Counted from the stretch's first letter, positions 8,745 through 21,002 are shown. The stretch is DNA of 64,000 nt from Brevundimonas naejangsanensis DSM 23858 (GCF_000421705.1 NZ_ATXN01000002.1:744001-808000); one strand, 5' to 3'. Notes: a model not told the origin generated them from the letters alone. Translations and numbers: made by a program.

Positions 8745-9503
8745 TCAGTTCCAACCTCGGCTGGCGATATATTGCTGCAACTGAGCGATCCGGGTCTGAT
8801 CCGACGGGTGGGTCGAGGCGAACTCCGGCGTGCCCGACTGCCGCCCGGCCGCCATCGCGCGCCACAGCGTCAACGACTCGGACGGCTTGTAACCGGCCGC
8901 CGCCATGTAATCGACGCCCAGCCGATCCGCCTCCAGCTCATGACTGCGCGAGAAGGGTAGCAGCACGCCCAACTGCGCGCCCAGGCCGCCGAAAGCCTGC
9001 ACTGCCTGGCCATAATCCCCTGCCCGGCTCTGCACGGCGCCCAGAACCAGACCCGTCGTCTGCGTTGTCGATGCCCGCTCGGCCGCATGGCGCGCGACGA
9101 CGTGGCCGACCTCGTGGCCGATCACCGCCGCCAGTTGGTCGTCGTTCTTGGCGATGGCGAGCAGACCCGTCGTCACGCCCATATGGCCGGACGGCAGGAC
9201 GAAGGCGTTCGGCGTGGCGTCGTCGAACAACGCATAGTCCCAGTGACGATTGGTCAGGTTCGCCGCCTGGACGATTCGATCGCCGACGCGGCGAACGCGC
9301 GCGTTCTGGGCGGCGTTGTTCGACACCTTCTGCGTCCGCAGGGTCTCGGCCCACGCTGCCTGCGACTGCTGGATCAGGGCGCTGTCGTCCATCAGAACGA
9401 ACTGGCTGCGGCCCAGCGCCTCATTATAGGCGCAGCCGCCGATGCCGGCGCCGACAACGCTCGCGCCAATGGCCAGAGCGACGAGGATGGGTTTGTGGGA
9501 CAT
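8745..9503 (-). CDS. M48 family zinc metalloprotease lipoprotein
   Basis: Periplasmic M48 peptidase of the LoiP/BepA type, likely degrading misfolded envelope proteins. The start at 9503 has a GGAGG ribosome site five bases upstream, better than the further Met at 9533. The 252-residue product has a signal peptide ending in a lipobox (GIGGC, C24). The zinc site is H130-E131-x-x-H134 (HEVGH) with the third ligand probably E189 in SHELEAD. It lacks the TPR domain of BepA, so it is closer to LoiP/YcaL. It stands alone between tRNA-His and the tonB terminator. Confidence 0.88.
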   Translation of the reverse strand: MSHKPILVALAIGASVVGAGIGGCAYNEALGRSQFVLMDDSALIQQSQAAWAETLRTQKVSNNAAQNARVRRVGDRIVQAANLTNRHWDYALFDDATPNAFVLPSGHMGVTTGLLAIAKNDDQLAAVIGHEVGHVVARHAAERASTTQTTGLVLGAVQSRAGDYGQAVQAFGGLGAQLGVLLPFSRSHELEADRLGVDYMAAAGYKPSESLTLWRAMAAGRQSGTPEFASTHPSDQTRIAQLQQYIASRGWN

Positions 9504-9691
9504 GGGGCCTCCAGACAGCAATTCGCTCTTCATAATGCACAGCCTGTCCGCTCGGCTCCATGTCAGGTGAGCGCAATCTGCCGTCTATCCAGCAAGCTGG
9601 CAGGTCGATCCGTCGCCAGAGGACGCCAGGCCGCGCTTCGCCGCCGACGCTGTTGCGCAACCCTGTTCCTGAACAGCTGGTGCCACGAAAA

Positions 9692-9722
9692 AAGCGCCCC
9701 GAGGCGAAACCTCGAGGCGCTT
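9692..9722 (-). terminator. Terminator after tonB
   Basis: A 13-bp stem with one mismatch (AAGCGCCCCGAGG/CCTCGAGGCGCTT) and loop CGAAA, flanked by T-rich bases in both directions (TTTTTTCG on the minus strand). It lies 25 bases beyond the tonB stop codon and probably ends the exbB-exbD-tonB transcript. Confidence 0.85.
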
Positions 9723-9747
9723 CTTTTCGTTCAGTGCGATCGCTCGC

Positions 9748-10461
9748 TTAGTCCAGGTTAAACGGCACCCGGACCACGAACTTGGCGTTCGTTGCAGCGC
9801 CATCGACCGTGCGGGGCGAAAGTTGCCCGCGCTGGACGATGCGGACCGCTGCGGCGCCGAAGCCCATGCCCGACGGCTCTTCCGAGACGACACGGCAGTC
9901 TTCAGGACGACCGCTCGGGGTCACCGTACATTCGACCGTGGCCGAACCACCCACGCCGCGATCAAGAGCGCGCTGCGGGAAGTCCCGTTCGGTCGGACGC
10001 GGCGGGCGAGCCCACTGCGGGTTGGTGATCACCGAAGGACGCGGCGGCGCGGGCGGCGCCGGCGGAGGCGGAGGACCTGGGACGATCACGGGCGGGCCCG
10101 TGTATTCGACGCGGTCTTCCTTCTTCGTCGGCTCGATCGGCAAGGTCACCGGCGGCGGAGGCGCCGAGGTGTTGACGACCGGCTCGCGCACCTGAAGCTT
10201 CGGCGGCGGAGGCGTGTCCGGCGGCGGAGGCGGAGGCGGCGGAGGCGGAGGCGGTGGCGGCGGCGCCATCAGCTCCACATCTACAGCCTCGTCTACATAG
10301 TTGAACTCCTGGAGTTCGAACTTGCTCTTGTAGAGGTAAAGACCCGCAAGAACGTGAACGGCGATAGAGATGCCGATTCCGACCATTGCGCCCGTCGAAA
10401 GTTTTTTCTTTCTCGGAGCGTCGAGCAGAGGGTCGCGATGCTCGCGATGTTCAGCAGTCAT
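9748..10461 (-). CDS. tonB: TonB family energy transducer
   Basis: Links the ExbB-ExbD proton motor to outer-membrane TonB-dependent receptors. The 237-residue protein has a short cytoplasmic basic segment, one membrane helix (about 24-44) carrying the functional S-x3-H pair (S32, H36), a proline-rich periplasmic spacer with about 15 consecutive prolines, and a C-terminal TonB domain (about 155-237) with the ATVECTVTPSGRPEDCRV strand pattern. It is the last gene of exbB-exbD-tonB and is followed by a clear terminator. The two TonB-dependent receptors at 44 and 57 kb are possible clients. Confidence 0.9.
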   Translation of the reverse strand: MTAEHREHRDPLLDAPRKKKLSTGAMVGIGISIAVHVLAGLYLYKSKFELQEFNYVDEAVDVELMAPPPPPPPPPPPPPPPDTPPPPKLQVREPVVNTSAPPPPVTLPIEPTKKEDRVEYTGPPVIVPGPPPPPAPPAPPRPSVITNPQWARPPRPTERDFPQRALDRGVGGSATVECTVTPSGRPEDCRVVSEEPSGMGFGAAAVRIVQRGQLSPRTVDGAATNAKFVVRVPFNLD

Positions 10462-10478
10462 GCTTGCGTCACGCCCCC

Positions 10479-10910
10479 TTACGACTGATCTTCGCCAACC
10501 AGGGCGACACTGTAGAAACCATTATCCTGCAAGGCGTTCATGACCTGCATGAAGTCCCCGTAACGCGTTTGCTGGTCAGCACGGATGAAGATCCGCTCCT
10601 GCTCAGGGTCACGTGTTCCGATCTGGACCTTCAGATCATCGCCCAACGAGCCCACCGAGGTCCGGAAGTCGCCGATCCACACTTCACCGCCATTCTGGAT
10701 GGAGATGAAGACAGGCTTGGGCGGATTCTGGGCCGGCGGAGCGACGGCGCGAGGAAGCGTCACCGGCACCGACACGGTGGCGAGCGGAGCCGCCACCATG
10801 AAGATGATGAGGAGAACGAGCATAATGTCCACGAAAGGCGTGACATTGATTTCGCTGTTCGCCTCGACGGTGTACTTGCCGCCGCCGGAACCGGAAAGTT
10901 TGGCGGCCAT
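10479..10910 (-). CDS. exbD: Biopolymer transport protein ExbD
   Basis: Proton-channel partner of ExbB that energises TonB. It is 143 residues with one N-terminal membrane helix (FVDIMLVLLIIFMVAAP, about 26-42) bearing the essential aspartate D28, preceded by the conserved INVTPFVD segment. The periplasmic domain includes the IRADQQTRYGDFMQVMNALQ region typical of ExbD/TolR. Gaps of 5 bases to exbB and 17 to tonB indicate one operon. TolR is the alternative name, but the adjacent tonB and absence of tolA/tolB favour ExbD. Confidence 0.92.
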   Translation of the reverse strand: MAAKLSGSGGGKYTVEANSEINVTPFVDIMLVLLIIFMVAAPLATVSVPVTLPRAVAPPAQNPPKPVFISIQNGGEVWIGDFRTSVGSLGDDLKVQIGTRDPEQERIFIRADQQTRYGDFMQVMNALQDNGFYSVALVGEDQS

Positions 10911-10915
10911 TCGGC

Positions 10916-11821
10916 TTACGCTCCCTTGTCGAGTTGACGCGAGATCGAGTTGATGAGCTCAGCGTTGAACCCGTCGGCGCGAGCGCCGTACGAAGCGATG
11001 CGGGTGTTGAAGTAGTTATAGAAGATAACCGCCGGGATAGCCGCGAACAGGCCGATACCGGTGGCCAGCAGGGCTTCAGCGATACCCGGAGCAACGACGG
11101 CCAGGTTGGTCGTGTTCGACTCGGCGATGCCGATGAACGAGTTCATGATGCCGTACACGGTGCCGAACAGACCGATGAACGGACCGCCCGAACCGACCGA
11201 CGCCAGGAACTGCTGGCCGCCCGACAGACGGATGCCCAGACCACCTTGAACGGCGCCGATGGCGTTGTTCGCGCGGTCGATCGTCGAGCCGCGGTGAACG
11301 CCAGCGACGTCCAGGCCGGCTTGACGCGACAGTTCCACTTCGCCGGTGGCGGCGGCGGCCATGTCGGCCAGCGGGTTGCCGTCGAACTCTTCCGAGGTGG
11401 CCAGGCGACGGATGTCAGCCAGGGTGCGAGCACCGCGGTACTCTTCCAGGAAGCGGTTGGTCTTTTTGCCCAGCGAGCTGAACTCGACCAGTTTGATGAG
11501 CAGCAGCGTCCAGGAGAAGATCGACGCCAGGATCAGACCTGCCATCACGACCTTAACGACCGGGTGCGCCATCATGAACATGGCGATCGGGGTCAGGCCC
11601 GCACCGCCGTGACCTTCAGCGGCGGCTTCTTCGGTGGCGGCTGCATCAGCAGCCGGGGCGGCGGCGTCGGCGGCCGGAGCGGCGGCGTCGGCAGCGGCGG
11701 GAGCCGAAGCGGCGGCCGGAGCGGCCGGAGCGGCTGCGTCCTGCGCCAGAACCGGCGAGCTCGCCATCAGGACGGCTGCGCCGGCCATAGCGAGGAGGAT
11801 ATTCGTCTTCTTATCGAGCAT
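10916..11821 (-). CDS. exbB: MotA/TolQ/ExbB proton-channel protein with long exported N-terminus
   Basis: Forms the proton channel with ExbD. The 301-residue protein starts with a cleavable-looking signal peptide (about 1-26, ending VLAQ), followed by a low-complexity Ala/Pro/Asp stretch to about residue 65 built of repeats of the type AAAPAAD, and then three membrane helices. The last two sit in the conserved GSGGPFIGLFGTVYGIMNSF and ALLATGIGLFAAIPAVI segments. Long-form ExbB proteins with a signal sequence are known; the repeat length varies and may be prone to slippage. First gene of the operon. Confidence 0.9.
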   Translation of the reverse strand: MLDKKTNILLAMAGAAVLMASSPVLAQDAAAPAAPAAASAPAAADAAAPAADAAAPAADAAATEEAAAEGHGGAGLTPIAMFMMAHPVVKVVMAGLILASIFSWTLLLIKLVEFSSLGKKTNRFLEEYRGARTLADIRRLATSEEFDGNPLADMAAAATGEVELSRQAGLDVAGVHRGSTIDRANNAIGAVQGGLGIRLSGGQQFLASVGSGGPFIGLFGTVYGIMNSFIGIAESNTTNLAVVAPGIAEALLATGIGLFAAIPAVIFYNYFNTRIASYGARADGFNAELINSISRQLDKGA

Positions 11822-12247
11822 GTTTCGCCAGTTCCTGCTTGGTCTGACTCGTGGAACCCAAGACGGCGACCGCGTCAGTCGGCCGCGCCTTTACAGTGAA
11901 ATCTTTTCCTCCCGCCGGATTTCTCCCCCGCCGGTCGGCGCCGCAATCCTCCAAACGCCGAAACGTCTGCGGACCTGGCGACAGAGACAATATCTCGCCG
12001 CCCACAGCCTGCAAGCAGGAATGCGGTCCTGTCCCTTTGGCGAAGCCCTATCTTAGCGTCAAGGGCGGAAAATGTCTTTTCACCCCCGGCCGGACGCTGT
12101 TCGCCACGCCGCGCACAAAAAATGCACGCTCAGGACACAGAACGGCAACAAACTTGCAGTGTTACCGATTGTTAAGAAAAGTTTAAGCCCGTGATGAATT
12201 TTCGGCTTTTTCGGGACCGAGGCGAATATTCATCAATGAGGGGAAAG
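11822..12247 (+). other. Intergenic region between exbB and tRNA-Phe
   Basis: A 426-base gap without a convincing gene. It should hold the exbB operon promoter on the minus strand. The part nearest the tRNA is AT-richer and contains the CtrA-type box listed separately. The short open frames here lack recognisable protein features and ribosome sites. Confidence 0.6.
12172..12186 (+). promoter_or_regulatory. Candidate CtrA binding site
   Basis: A perfect TTAA-N7-TTAA (TTAAGAAAAGTTTAA), the full-site consensus of the cell-cycle regulator CtrA in Caulobacterales. It is about 60 bases past the 3' end of tRNA-Phe and 350 bases upstream of exbB. The target gene is not obvious; the exbB operon is the only downstream gene set. 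Confidence 0.55.
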
Positions 12248-12323
12248 TGGTGCCTGGAGGCGGATTCGAACCACCGACACGCGGATTTTCAATCCGCTGC
12301 TCTACCAACTGAGCTATCCAGGC
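12248..12323 (-). tRNA. tRNA-Phe (GAA)
   Basis: Complete 76-base cloverleaf including CCA. Acceptor GCCTGGA/TCCAGGC, anticodon stem GCGGA/TCCGC with loop TTGAAAA giving GAA, and T-arm GGTGG with TTCGAAT loop. No intron or mismatch seen. Confidence 0.96.
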
Positions 12324-12386
12324 GTCGCTTTGCGTCGCGAGAGGCGGCTCTATAGGCGAGCCCGGACGGGCTGTCCAGACGCCAAT

Positions 12387-12551
12387 TCACTCAATTCCGC
12401 GATCTTTTTCATCATCGTGCGCTTCTTCGGCCGGAATGGCGTAGCCGCCGGTGAACCAACGCTGCAGATCGATGTCCGCGCAACGCTTGGAGCAGAACGG
12501 CTTATAGGCCGCGACGGTCTCGGCGCGACGGCAAATGGGGCACTGGGCCAT
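12387..12551 (-). CDS. yacG: DNA gyrase inhibitor YacG
   Basis: A 54-residue zinc-finger protein. YacG binds GyrB and blocks DNA binding by gyrase. The protein starts MAQCPICRR, with the zinc ligands as CPIC (C4, C7) and CSKRC (C20, C24), then the conserved tail segment RWFTGGYAIP. Its start codon lies three bases after the stop of the RNase E/G gene, so the two are translated from one message, an arrangement often kept in Alphaproteobacteria (maf, RNase, yacG). Confidence 0.92.
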   Translation of the reverse strand: MAQCPICRRAETVAAYKPFCSKRCADIDLQRWFTGGYAIPAEEAHDDEKDRGIE

Positions 12552-12554
12552 GCG

Positions 12555-13565
12555 TCAGCCCTCCTTGATATGAAAGTCGCCCGGCGCGGCGTCGGGGCGG
12601 ATATGGGCGCGCGGCCCCAGTTCAGCCGCCCACGGCGACAGAATCGTTTCAGAGGCCGGGCTGCAATGCAGCGTCAGACGCGGCGTCGCCCGATCCGTCG
12701 CCAACGCCAGTCGCAGGCGATGCAGGGCGGCGCGTTCGGCTGCGCCCGGCCCGGCCAGCCGCTCGTCCGCCGGGGTTCGCCCCCACGGCAGGGACAGTTG
12801 CAGCAGCCCGAACCGACTGAGCGGCCCCACCGCTACGCCTTGCGTCCCGGCGAAGGCCTGACGCGCCATGTTCAACGTGCTTTCGGGATGCAGGCCCACG
12901 CCCGCCAGATCGACCGCCACCAGACCGCCCCACCCCGTCAGGCCCAGCAGGCGCGCGGTCTGGCGAAGCCCCTCGCGATTCACCGCCTCGCGCCCCTTGC
13001 GGGAATCACGACCGGCGACAGGGGCGTAATCAATGTCGACCGCGATCAGGGCGCGCGTGCGCTGGATCGCCAGATCCAGCCCGACCGCAGGCGCGACAAC
13101 CCCGCCCGCCAGCGCCTCTTCCTGAGCCTCCGTCGCGGCGCGCATGGCCTCCGCGCCGGTCGTAATGGGCGTGTCAGGATAAAGGGTCTTCAGAATCGCC
13201 TGAATATCCGGCCCCGGCGTCAGCAGGCGCGGCTCGCCGCTCGCCTCGGCCAGACGGCGCAGCACCGGCCCCTTGCGCTCGCGGGGCTCAGCGGTGATTT
13301 CCAGTTCCAGCTTGGCGCCTTCAGTCGGACGATCCGCCTTGCCCAGCGGCAGGAAGCCGAACGGCTCGCCGCAGCCCAGGTCGACGAAGGCGCCGTGCAG
13401 CCCCGGCGCCAGCCGCGCCACCCGGCCCACGACCCGCGCGCCCAGGCGATGTTCGGGCCGGTCGTCGTCTCTATGAAGGATCAGGGTCTCGGCGCGGCCG
13501 TCGCGGAACGCCACGCCTCGGGTCTCGCCCGGAGCCGCGTCCAGGAAGACCTCGATATCGGCCAT
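12555..13565 (-). CDS. Ribonuclease E/G family protein, short form
   Basis: A 336-residue relative of RNase E/G lacking the large C-terminal scaffold of RNase E. The S1-like part is recognisable as RVARLAPGLHGAFVDLGCGEPFGFL, and the RNase H-like/DNase I-like core as IQRTRALIAVDID and GWGGLVAVDLAGV. At this length it also lacks the zinc-link region of canonical RNase G, so catalytic competence is uncertain. It overlaps maf by one base and is followed three bases later by yacG. Confidence 0.82.
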   Translation of the reverse strand: MADIEVFLDAAPGETRGVAFRDGRAETLILHRDDDRPEHRLGARVVGRVARLAPGLHGAFVDLGCGEPFGFLPLGKADRPTEGAKLELEITAEPRERKGPVLRRLAEASGEPRLLTPGPDIQAILKTLYPDTPITTGAEAMRAATEAQEEALAGGVVAPAVGLDLAIQRTRALIAVDIDYAPVAGRDSRKGREAVNREGLRQTARLLGLTGWGGLVAVDLAGVGLHPESTLNMARQAFAGTQGVAVGPLSRFGLLQLSLPWGRTPADERLAGPGAAERAALHRLRLALATDRATPRLTLHCSPASETILSPWAAELGPRAHIRPDAAPGDFHIKEG

Positions 13566-14164
13566 CAGGCCCCCTCGCCTCGCCAGCCGGCGCCGCGAAG
13601 AAGATTCGCCGCTTCATACAGAGGCAGGCCCATGACGGCGGGATGACTGCCGACGATTCGGGTGATGAAGGCCGCCGCCCGGCCCTGGATGCCATAGCCC
13701 CCGGCCTTGCCGCGCCATTCGCCCGAGGCGACATAGGCGGCGATCTCGCCGTCCGACAGCGGCTTGAAGCTGACGCGGGTTTCCACCACCCGCCAGGACG
13801 TCCGCCCGCCGCAGATCACGGCCACACCGGTGAAGACGCGATGATTGCGTCCCGACAGCAGCTTCAGAAACCGGATCGCCTCGGCCTCGTCAGAAGGCTT
13901 TTCCAGCAGACGGCGCCCGACAGCCACCACTGTGTCGGCGGCCAGGACCACGTCTTCGGGATGGCGTTCGGCCACGACGGCGGCCTTGGAACAGGCCAGC
14001 CGCTGGGCCAGACGCGTGGGCGTCTCGGCCCGCTCGGGCGTTTCGTCGATGTCGGCAGGGTCGACCAGATCGGGCGCAATGCCGATCTGCGCCAGCAGTT
14101 CGATACGGCGCGGGCTCGACGAGGCCAGGATCAGCCTCGGAGCCAGGGCGTCAGGACGCGACAC
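13565..14164 (-). CDS. maf: Maf family nucleoside triphosphate pyrophosphatase
   Basis: House-cleaning pyrophosphatase that removes non-canonical or modified nucleotides. The 199-residue protein has the Maf signature LILASSSPRRIELLAQIG at the N-terminus, the ADTVVAVGRRLLEKP segment in the middle, the SGRNHRVFTGV turn, and GSHPAVMGLPL near the end. It lies eight bases after infA and overlaps the downstream RNase E/G gene by one base, so all are probably cotranscribed. Confidence 0.9.
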   Translation of the reverse strand: MSRPDALAPRLILASSSPRRIELLAQIGIAPDLVDPADIDETPERAETPTRLAQRLACSKAAVVAERHPEDVVLAADTVVAVGRRLLEKPSDEAEAIRFLKLLSGRNHRVFTGVAVICGGRTSWRVVETRVSFKPLSDGEIAAYVASGEWRGKAGGYGIQGRAAAFITRIVGSHPAVMGLPLYEAANLLRGAGWRGEGA

Positions 14165-14172
14165 GCGCGTCC

Positions 14173-14391
14173 TTACTTGAAGCGATAGGTGATGCGACCC
14201 TTGGTCAGGTCATAGGGCGTCATTTCGACCAGCACCTTGTCGCCGGCCAGCACCCGGATGCGGTTCTTGCGCATCTTGCCCGCAGTGTGGGCGATGATCT
14301 CGTGATCGTTTTCCAGCGTCACGCGGAACGTCGCGTTCGGCAGCAATTCGCTGACCACGCCGGGGAACTCCAGAAGTTCTTCCTTAGCCAT
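14173..14391 (-). CDS. infA: Translation initiation factor IF-1
   Basis: A 72-residue OB-fold initiation factor that occupies the ribosomal A site during start selection. The sequence is textbook IF-1: [19 protein letters not shown] at the start, [21 protein letters not shown] in the middle and ending TYRFK. It heads infA-maf-RNase-yacG on the minus strand. The 107-base gap upstream separates it from the UPF0262 gene. Confidence 0.97.
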   Translation of the reverse strand: MAKEELLEFPGVVSELLPNATFRVTLENDHEIIAHTAGKMRKNRIRVLAGDKVLVEMTPYDLTKGRITYRFK

Positions 14392-14498
14392 GCGGCCTCT
14401 CTCGCCCCTGTGAATACGGCATAAGGCTCGCGCCGGGCGTGAGCGCGAGCCGTAAAAGTGAGGGCGCCTAATGCACCAAAACGCTTAGATAGTCGAGT

Positions 14499-14966
14499 TC
14501 AGCCCCGACGGTAGAGGGCGCAGACCAAAGTAAAGAGCCGCCGCGCGGTCTCCTGGTCCATCTCAACCTTGCCTTCCAGACGCGCTTTCAGCAGGGCGGC
14601 GCCTTCATTGTGCAGGCCTCGGCGCCCCATGTCGACCGACTCGATCTGACTGGGCGAAGAGCCGCGCAGGGCCTCGTAATAGCTTTCGCAGATCAGGCCA
14701 TAGTCGCGGATCACCGTCTTCATGGGGGTCAGGGACAGGACATGGGTGCGGCTGAAATCCGGGCCGGTGATGTCAAAGGCCAGGCGATTGTCCTGCGACG
14801 ACAGCTTCAGCCCATAGGGTCCGCCTTCGGCGCCTTCGGGCACGAAACTGTTCTGCTCCACCAGGTCGAAGATGGCGACACGGCGCTCATGCTCGATCTC
14901 GGCCGTGGCCGCAGGCAGGGAGGCGTTGTCGATCTCGATCGCCGTCAGCTTGTGCGTCGCGCTCAT
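14499..14966 (-). CDS. UPF0262 family protein
   Basis: A 155-residue soluble protein of unknown function from the alphaproteobacterial UPF0262 family, starting [13 protein letters not shown] and containing the conserved [17 protein letters not shown] and [13 protein letters not shown] segments. The start at 14966 overlaps the stop of the DUF2948 gene (TGATG), showing coupled translation. The frame is open further upstream, but that part is antisense-like shadow of the DUF2948 gene. Confidence 0.88.
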   Translation of the reverse strand: MSATHKLTAIEIDNASLPAATAEIEHERRVAIFDLVEQNSFVPEGAEGGPYGLKLSSQDNRLAFDITGPDFSRTHVLSLTPMKTVIRDYGLICESYYEALRGSSPSQIESVDMGRRGLHNEGAALLKARLEGKVEMDQETARRLFTLVCALYRRG

Positions 14967-15451
14967 CAGCCCGCCTCGTCCAGATGAGTCGGCGCCACGC
15001 GGGCGGGCCAGCGTTCGGACAGATCGGTCAGGACCGCGTCCAGGCATTCGACGTCGATTCGCAGGTCTCCGCCGCCGGCGAACATCATGAACACCTTGCC
15101 TCCCGGCGCCTCGGTCGGATGAAAGTCCATCGCCAGCAGTTCCAGCGCCTGATCCGGCAGGCGCGGCAGACGGCGGCTCTTGACCGCCTGAACGTCGCCG
15201 AACTGCATGGCCGCCATGACGCGCGTGCCCCCGCATTCCCAACAGAAGCGCGACAGGACCACCGTCAGGCGCCGCGCCTCCTTTTCCCAGCGGATATCGA
15301 CCGGGCGCATGATGGCGTCCTGAAGCGCAGCCGAAATGATCTGCAGGTCGTCCGCATCCTCGGCCAGCAGGCGCAGCGGCGCGATCGGCGCGGCCTCCTC
15401 GCCATCGCCGTCGATCATAGGATCAGGGATGGATTCGCCGTCAGTGGTCAT
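14966..15451 (-). CDS. DUF2948 family protein
   Basis: A 161-residue protein of unknown function matching DUF2948, conserved beside murA and UPF0262 in Alphaproteobacteria. Segments [19 protein letters not shown] and RFCWECGG are diagnostic. I place the start at 15451 (MTTDGES), 11 bases inside the murA gene; upstream in-frame codons would lie within murA. The order murA-DUF2948-UPF0262 with overlapping ends suggests coordinated expression, but not a known role in peptidoglycan synthesis. Confidence 0.85.
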   Translation of the reverse strand: MTTDGESIPDPMIDGDGEEAAPIAPLRLLAEDADDLQIISAALQDAIMRPVDIRWEKEARRLTVVLSRFCWECGGTRVMAAMQFGDVQAVKSRRLPRLPDQALELLAMDFHPTEAPGGKVFMMFAGGGDLRIDVECLDAVLTDLSERWPARVAPTHLDEAG

Positions 15452-16730
15452 CGCCCTCCCCCTTGATGCGTCGGACATCGGCGCCGCAGGCGCCCAGTTT
15501 CTCTTCCATGCGCTCGAAGCCGCGATCCAGATGATAGACGCGGCCGACCGTCGTCTCACCTTCGGCCACAAGACCGGCGATGACCAGAGACATGGAGGCG
15601 CGAAGATCGGTCGCCATGACCGGCGCCCCCTTCAGCCTCTCGACGCCCCGCACCACCGCCTGACCGGCGTGGACGGTAATGTCCGCGCCCAGACGCGCCA
15701 GTTCCGGCGCGTGCATGAAGCGATTCTCGAAGATGTTTTCCTGGATGACGCTTTCGCCTTCGGCCGTCGTCATCAGGGCCATGAACTGCGCCTGCAGGTC
15801 GGTGGCGAAGCCCGGATAGATCTCGGTCGTGGCGTCGACCGCCTTCAGCCTCTGCGTCGGGTCGCGGCGCACGATCAGGCCGTCGTCCGTGGGCTCGATC
15901 TCGACCCCCGCCTCGATCATCCTGTCGGTCAGGGCGGCGATCAGATCGGCGCGGCCCTTGGTCAGGCGCACCTCGCCCCCAGCCATCGCCGCAGCAAGCG
16001 CATAGGAGCCCATCTCGATCCGGTCGGGAATCACCGACCAGGTCGCGCCTGACAGGGACGAGACGCCGGTGATCGTCAGCACGTCCGTATCCAGCCCCTC
16101 GATCCTGGCCCCCATCGCGGTCAGGCAGCGGGCCAGGTCGCCGATCTCAGGCTCGCGCGCGGCCCGCTTCAGCACCGTTGTCCCGTCCGCCAGCACGGCG
16201 GCCAGAAGGGCGTGTTCGGTCGCGCCGACGGAGACGAAGGGAAACTCGATCTCGGCCCCGCGCAACCCTCTGGGTGCGGTGGCGGAGACATAGCCCTCTT
16301 CCAGCTCAATGGCCGCGCCCATAGCGGTCAGGGCCTGCAGGTGCAGATCCACCGGACGCGCGCCGATGGTGCAGCCGCCCGGCAGGGAGACCTTGGCGTT
16401 CCCCGTGCGCGCCAGCAGCGGTCCCAGCACGTTGAACGAGGCCCGCATCTGACGCACCAGATCATAGGGAGCGAAGGTGGAGGTCAGTTCCGGCGCATGA
16501 AACAGGGTCTCCTGTCCATCCGCGCCGTCCCGCTCGGTCACTTCCACGCCGAACTGACGCAGCAACTGGCCCAGGAATCGTGTGTCCGCCAGACGAGGCA
16601 TATTCGTCAGCAACAGGGGCTGATCCGTCAGAATCGACGCCGCCATCAGCTTGATCGCCGAATTCTTGGCGCCGCTGACTGGAATGGAGCCGTTGAGGCG
16701 GTGGCCGCCGTGGATGACGATGCTGTCCAT
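15441..16730 (-). CDS. murA: UDP-N-acetylglucosamine 1-carboxyvinyltransferase
   Basis: First committed enzyme of peptidoglycan synthesis, adding enolpyruvate to UDP-GlcNAc in the cytoplasm. The 429-residue sequence starts [20 protein letters not shown] and contains the active-site loop [15 protein letters not shown], with the fosfomycin-reactive cysteine at C120, so fosfomycin sensitivity at the target level is expected. The terminal [13 protein letters not shown] segment is typical. It starts the murA-DUF2948-UPF0262 group. Confidence 0.96.
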   Translation of the reverse strand: MDSIVIHGGHRLNGSIPVSGAKNSAIKLMAASILTDQPLLLTNMPRLADTRFLGQLLRQFGVEVTERDGADGQETLFHAPELTSTFAPYDLVRQMRASFNVLGPLLARTGNAKVSLPGGCTIGARPVDLHLQALTAMGAAIELEEGYVSATAPRGLRGAEIEFPFVSVGATEHALLAAVLADGTTVLKRAAREPEIGDLARCLTAMGARIEGLDTDVLTITGVSSLSGATWSVIPDRIEMGSYALAAAMAGGEVRLTKGRADLIAALTDRMIEAGVEIEPTDDGLIVRRDPTQRLKAVDATTEIYPGFATDLQAQFMALMTTAEGESVIQENIFENRFMHAPELARLGADITVHAGQAVVRGVERLKGAPVMATDLRASMSLVIAGLVAEGETTVGRVYHLDRGFERMEEKLGACGADVRRIKGEGDDH

Positions 16731-16840
16731 GAGTGTCGGGGAAGTCCTGGGAGGCCGGGCCCCTACGGCCCGGCGAACCGGCTATCTAGCAAGCCTGGCG
16801 GCGCAGGCGAAAGGCCGGAACTTCGCAATAGGGATGACTT

Positions 16841-17026
16841 TCAGTTGCTTTCCTTGGCCGGGCGCGCACCGCCCGCGCCCGGCGCCTTGCGGCGACGCAG
16901 ATTCGCACGCAGGGCGGCGGCCAATCGCGCTGCTCGCTCGGCCTTGGCCGAGGCGGCGGGCGAAGCTGAAGAAGGAACGGCGGGCTCCGGGCCCGCCCCA
17001 TCGGCGTCTTTGGTCGGCTTATCCAT
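16841..17026 (-). CDS. Small basic hypothetical protein near murA
   Basis: A 61-residue protein, acidic/Pro-rich at the start and strongly basic at the end (RAARLAAALRANLRRRK). Similar short proteins with this helix occur near murA in related genomes as far as I recall, so I think it is real. No signal peptide, membrane segment or known domain. It is upstream of murA on the same strand with a 110-base gap. The basic helix might bind nucleic acid, but that is a guess. Confidence 0.6.
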   Translation of the reverse strand: MDKPTKDADGAGPEPAVPSSASPAASAKAERAARLAAALRANLRRRKAPGAGGARPAKESN

Positions 17027-17124
17027 GACCGCAGCAGACCGCGCCCAAAGATTTTGATCAAGCGTGCATTTTTGGCTTGGCCCGGCCAAAACCTTTGGCT
17101 ATACGGCCGCTTCCTCAGTGACCC

Positions 17125-17199
<75 letters not shown>

Positions 17200-17200
17200 T

Positions 17201-17230
17201 CGAGGCCCAGACCTTCCGGTCTGGGCCTCG
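17201..17230 (+). terminator. Hairpin after tRNA-Thr
   Basis: A perfect 13-bp stem (CGAGGCCCAGACC/GGTCTGGGCCTCG) with a TTCC tetraloop, one base after the tRNA CCA. The following U-tract is weak (TCCATTTCC), but position and stability fit a tRNA terminator. Confidence 0.7.
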
Positions 17231-17440
17231 TCCATTTCCGGCCCCGATAATCCTGATCCACCGCCTCGGCGCCGAAAGCTGGTCAGGCCTCAAGCTCTGC
17301 TTTTGAACAAGCAGGCCGAGGCACTCACGATTCACCGAAGAATATTCGGACCTGCCGACCTTATCCCGACTAGCCAAGGTCCGGCCGCTGCCGCTAGCTT
17401 CGCCCCCATCTGTATACGTTTGATAGCCGAGGGGGCTTTC

Positions 17441-20704
<3,264 letters not shown>

Positions 20705-20727
20705 TCCCGCCGCACGGCAGGAACGCG

Positions 20728-20757
20728 AAAGGGCCCGGCATCCGCCGGGCCCTTTTT
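20728..20757 (+). terminator. Rho-independent terminator after the amidohydrolase gene
   Basis: A 12-bp stem AAAGGGCCCGGC/GCCGGGCCCTTT with a four-base loop, followed by a TTTTT run. It starts about 25 bases after the stop codon. Confidence 0.93.
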
Positions 20758-20800
20758 CGTGGGCAGTTCTGTTTGAGTGTTTCTCGCTGCCTACCTCCGC

Positions 20801-20829
20801 TCATCCCGGCGGACGCCGGGACCCAGTGA
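20801..20829 (+). repeat. REP-like palindromic repeat
   Basis: Second copy of the 1282-1309 unit (TCATCCCGGCGGACGCCGGG then ACCCAGTGA), identical over at least 27 bases. It pairs with the inverted copy at 20885. Confidence 0.75.
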
Positions 20830-20884
20830 GTGAGCCAGAGCGGGGCCTAACCGCTCAGCCGAGCGCTCTGAAGCCAAAGCACTA

Positions 20885-20907
20885 GGTCCCGGCGTCCGCC
20901 GGGATGA
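20885..20907 (-). repeat. Inverted REP-like repeat
   Basis: GGTCCCGGCGTCCGCCGGGA followed by TGA, the inverse of the copy at 20801-20829, with about 55 bases between. Together they form a typical paired REP arrangement in the gap between convergent genes. Confidence 0.75.
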
Positions 20908-21002
20908 GCGGGGATGAACAGACACAGCTCAGAACAGGCCCGAGGATGGCCGAGGGCCGGCCTCTCGCCTTGCGCCCTACACCGGACAAGAGCGGGCGAG
21001 TC

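Noticed and set aside
12000-12250. Small gene or sRNA in the exbB/tRNA-Phe gap
   Set aside because: The short frames have no ribosome sites and there is no clear terminator to define an sRNA.
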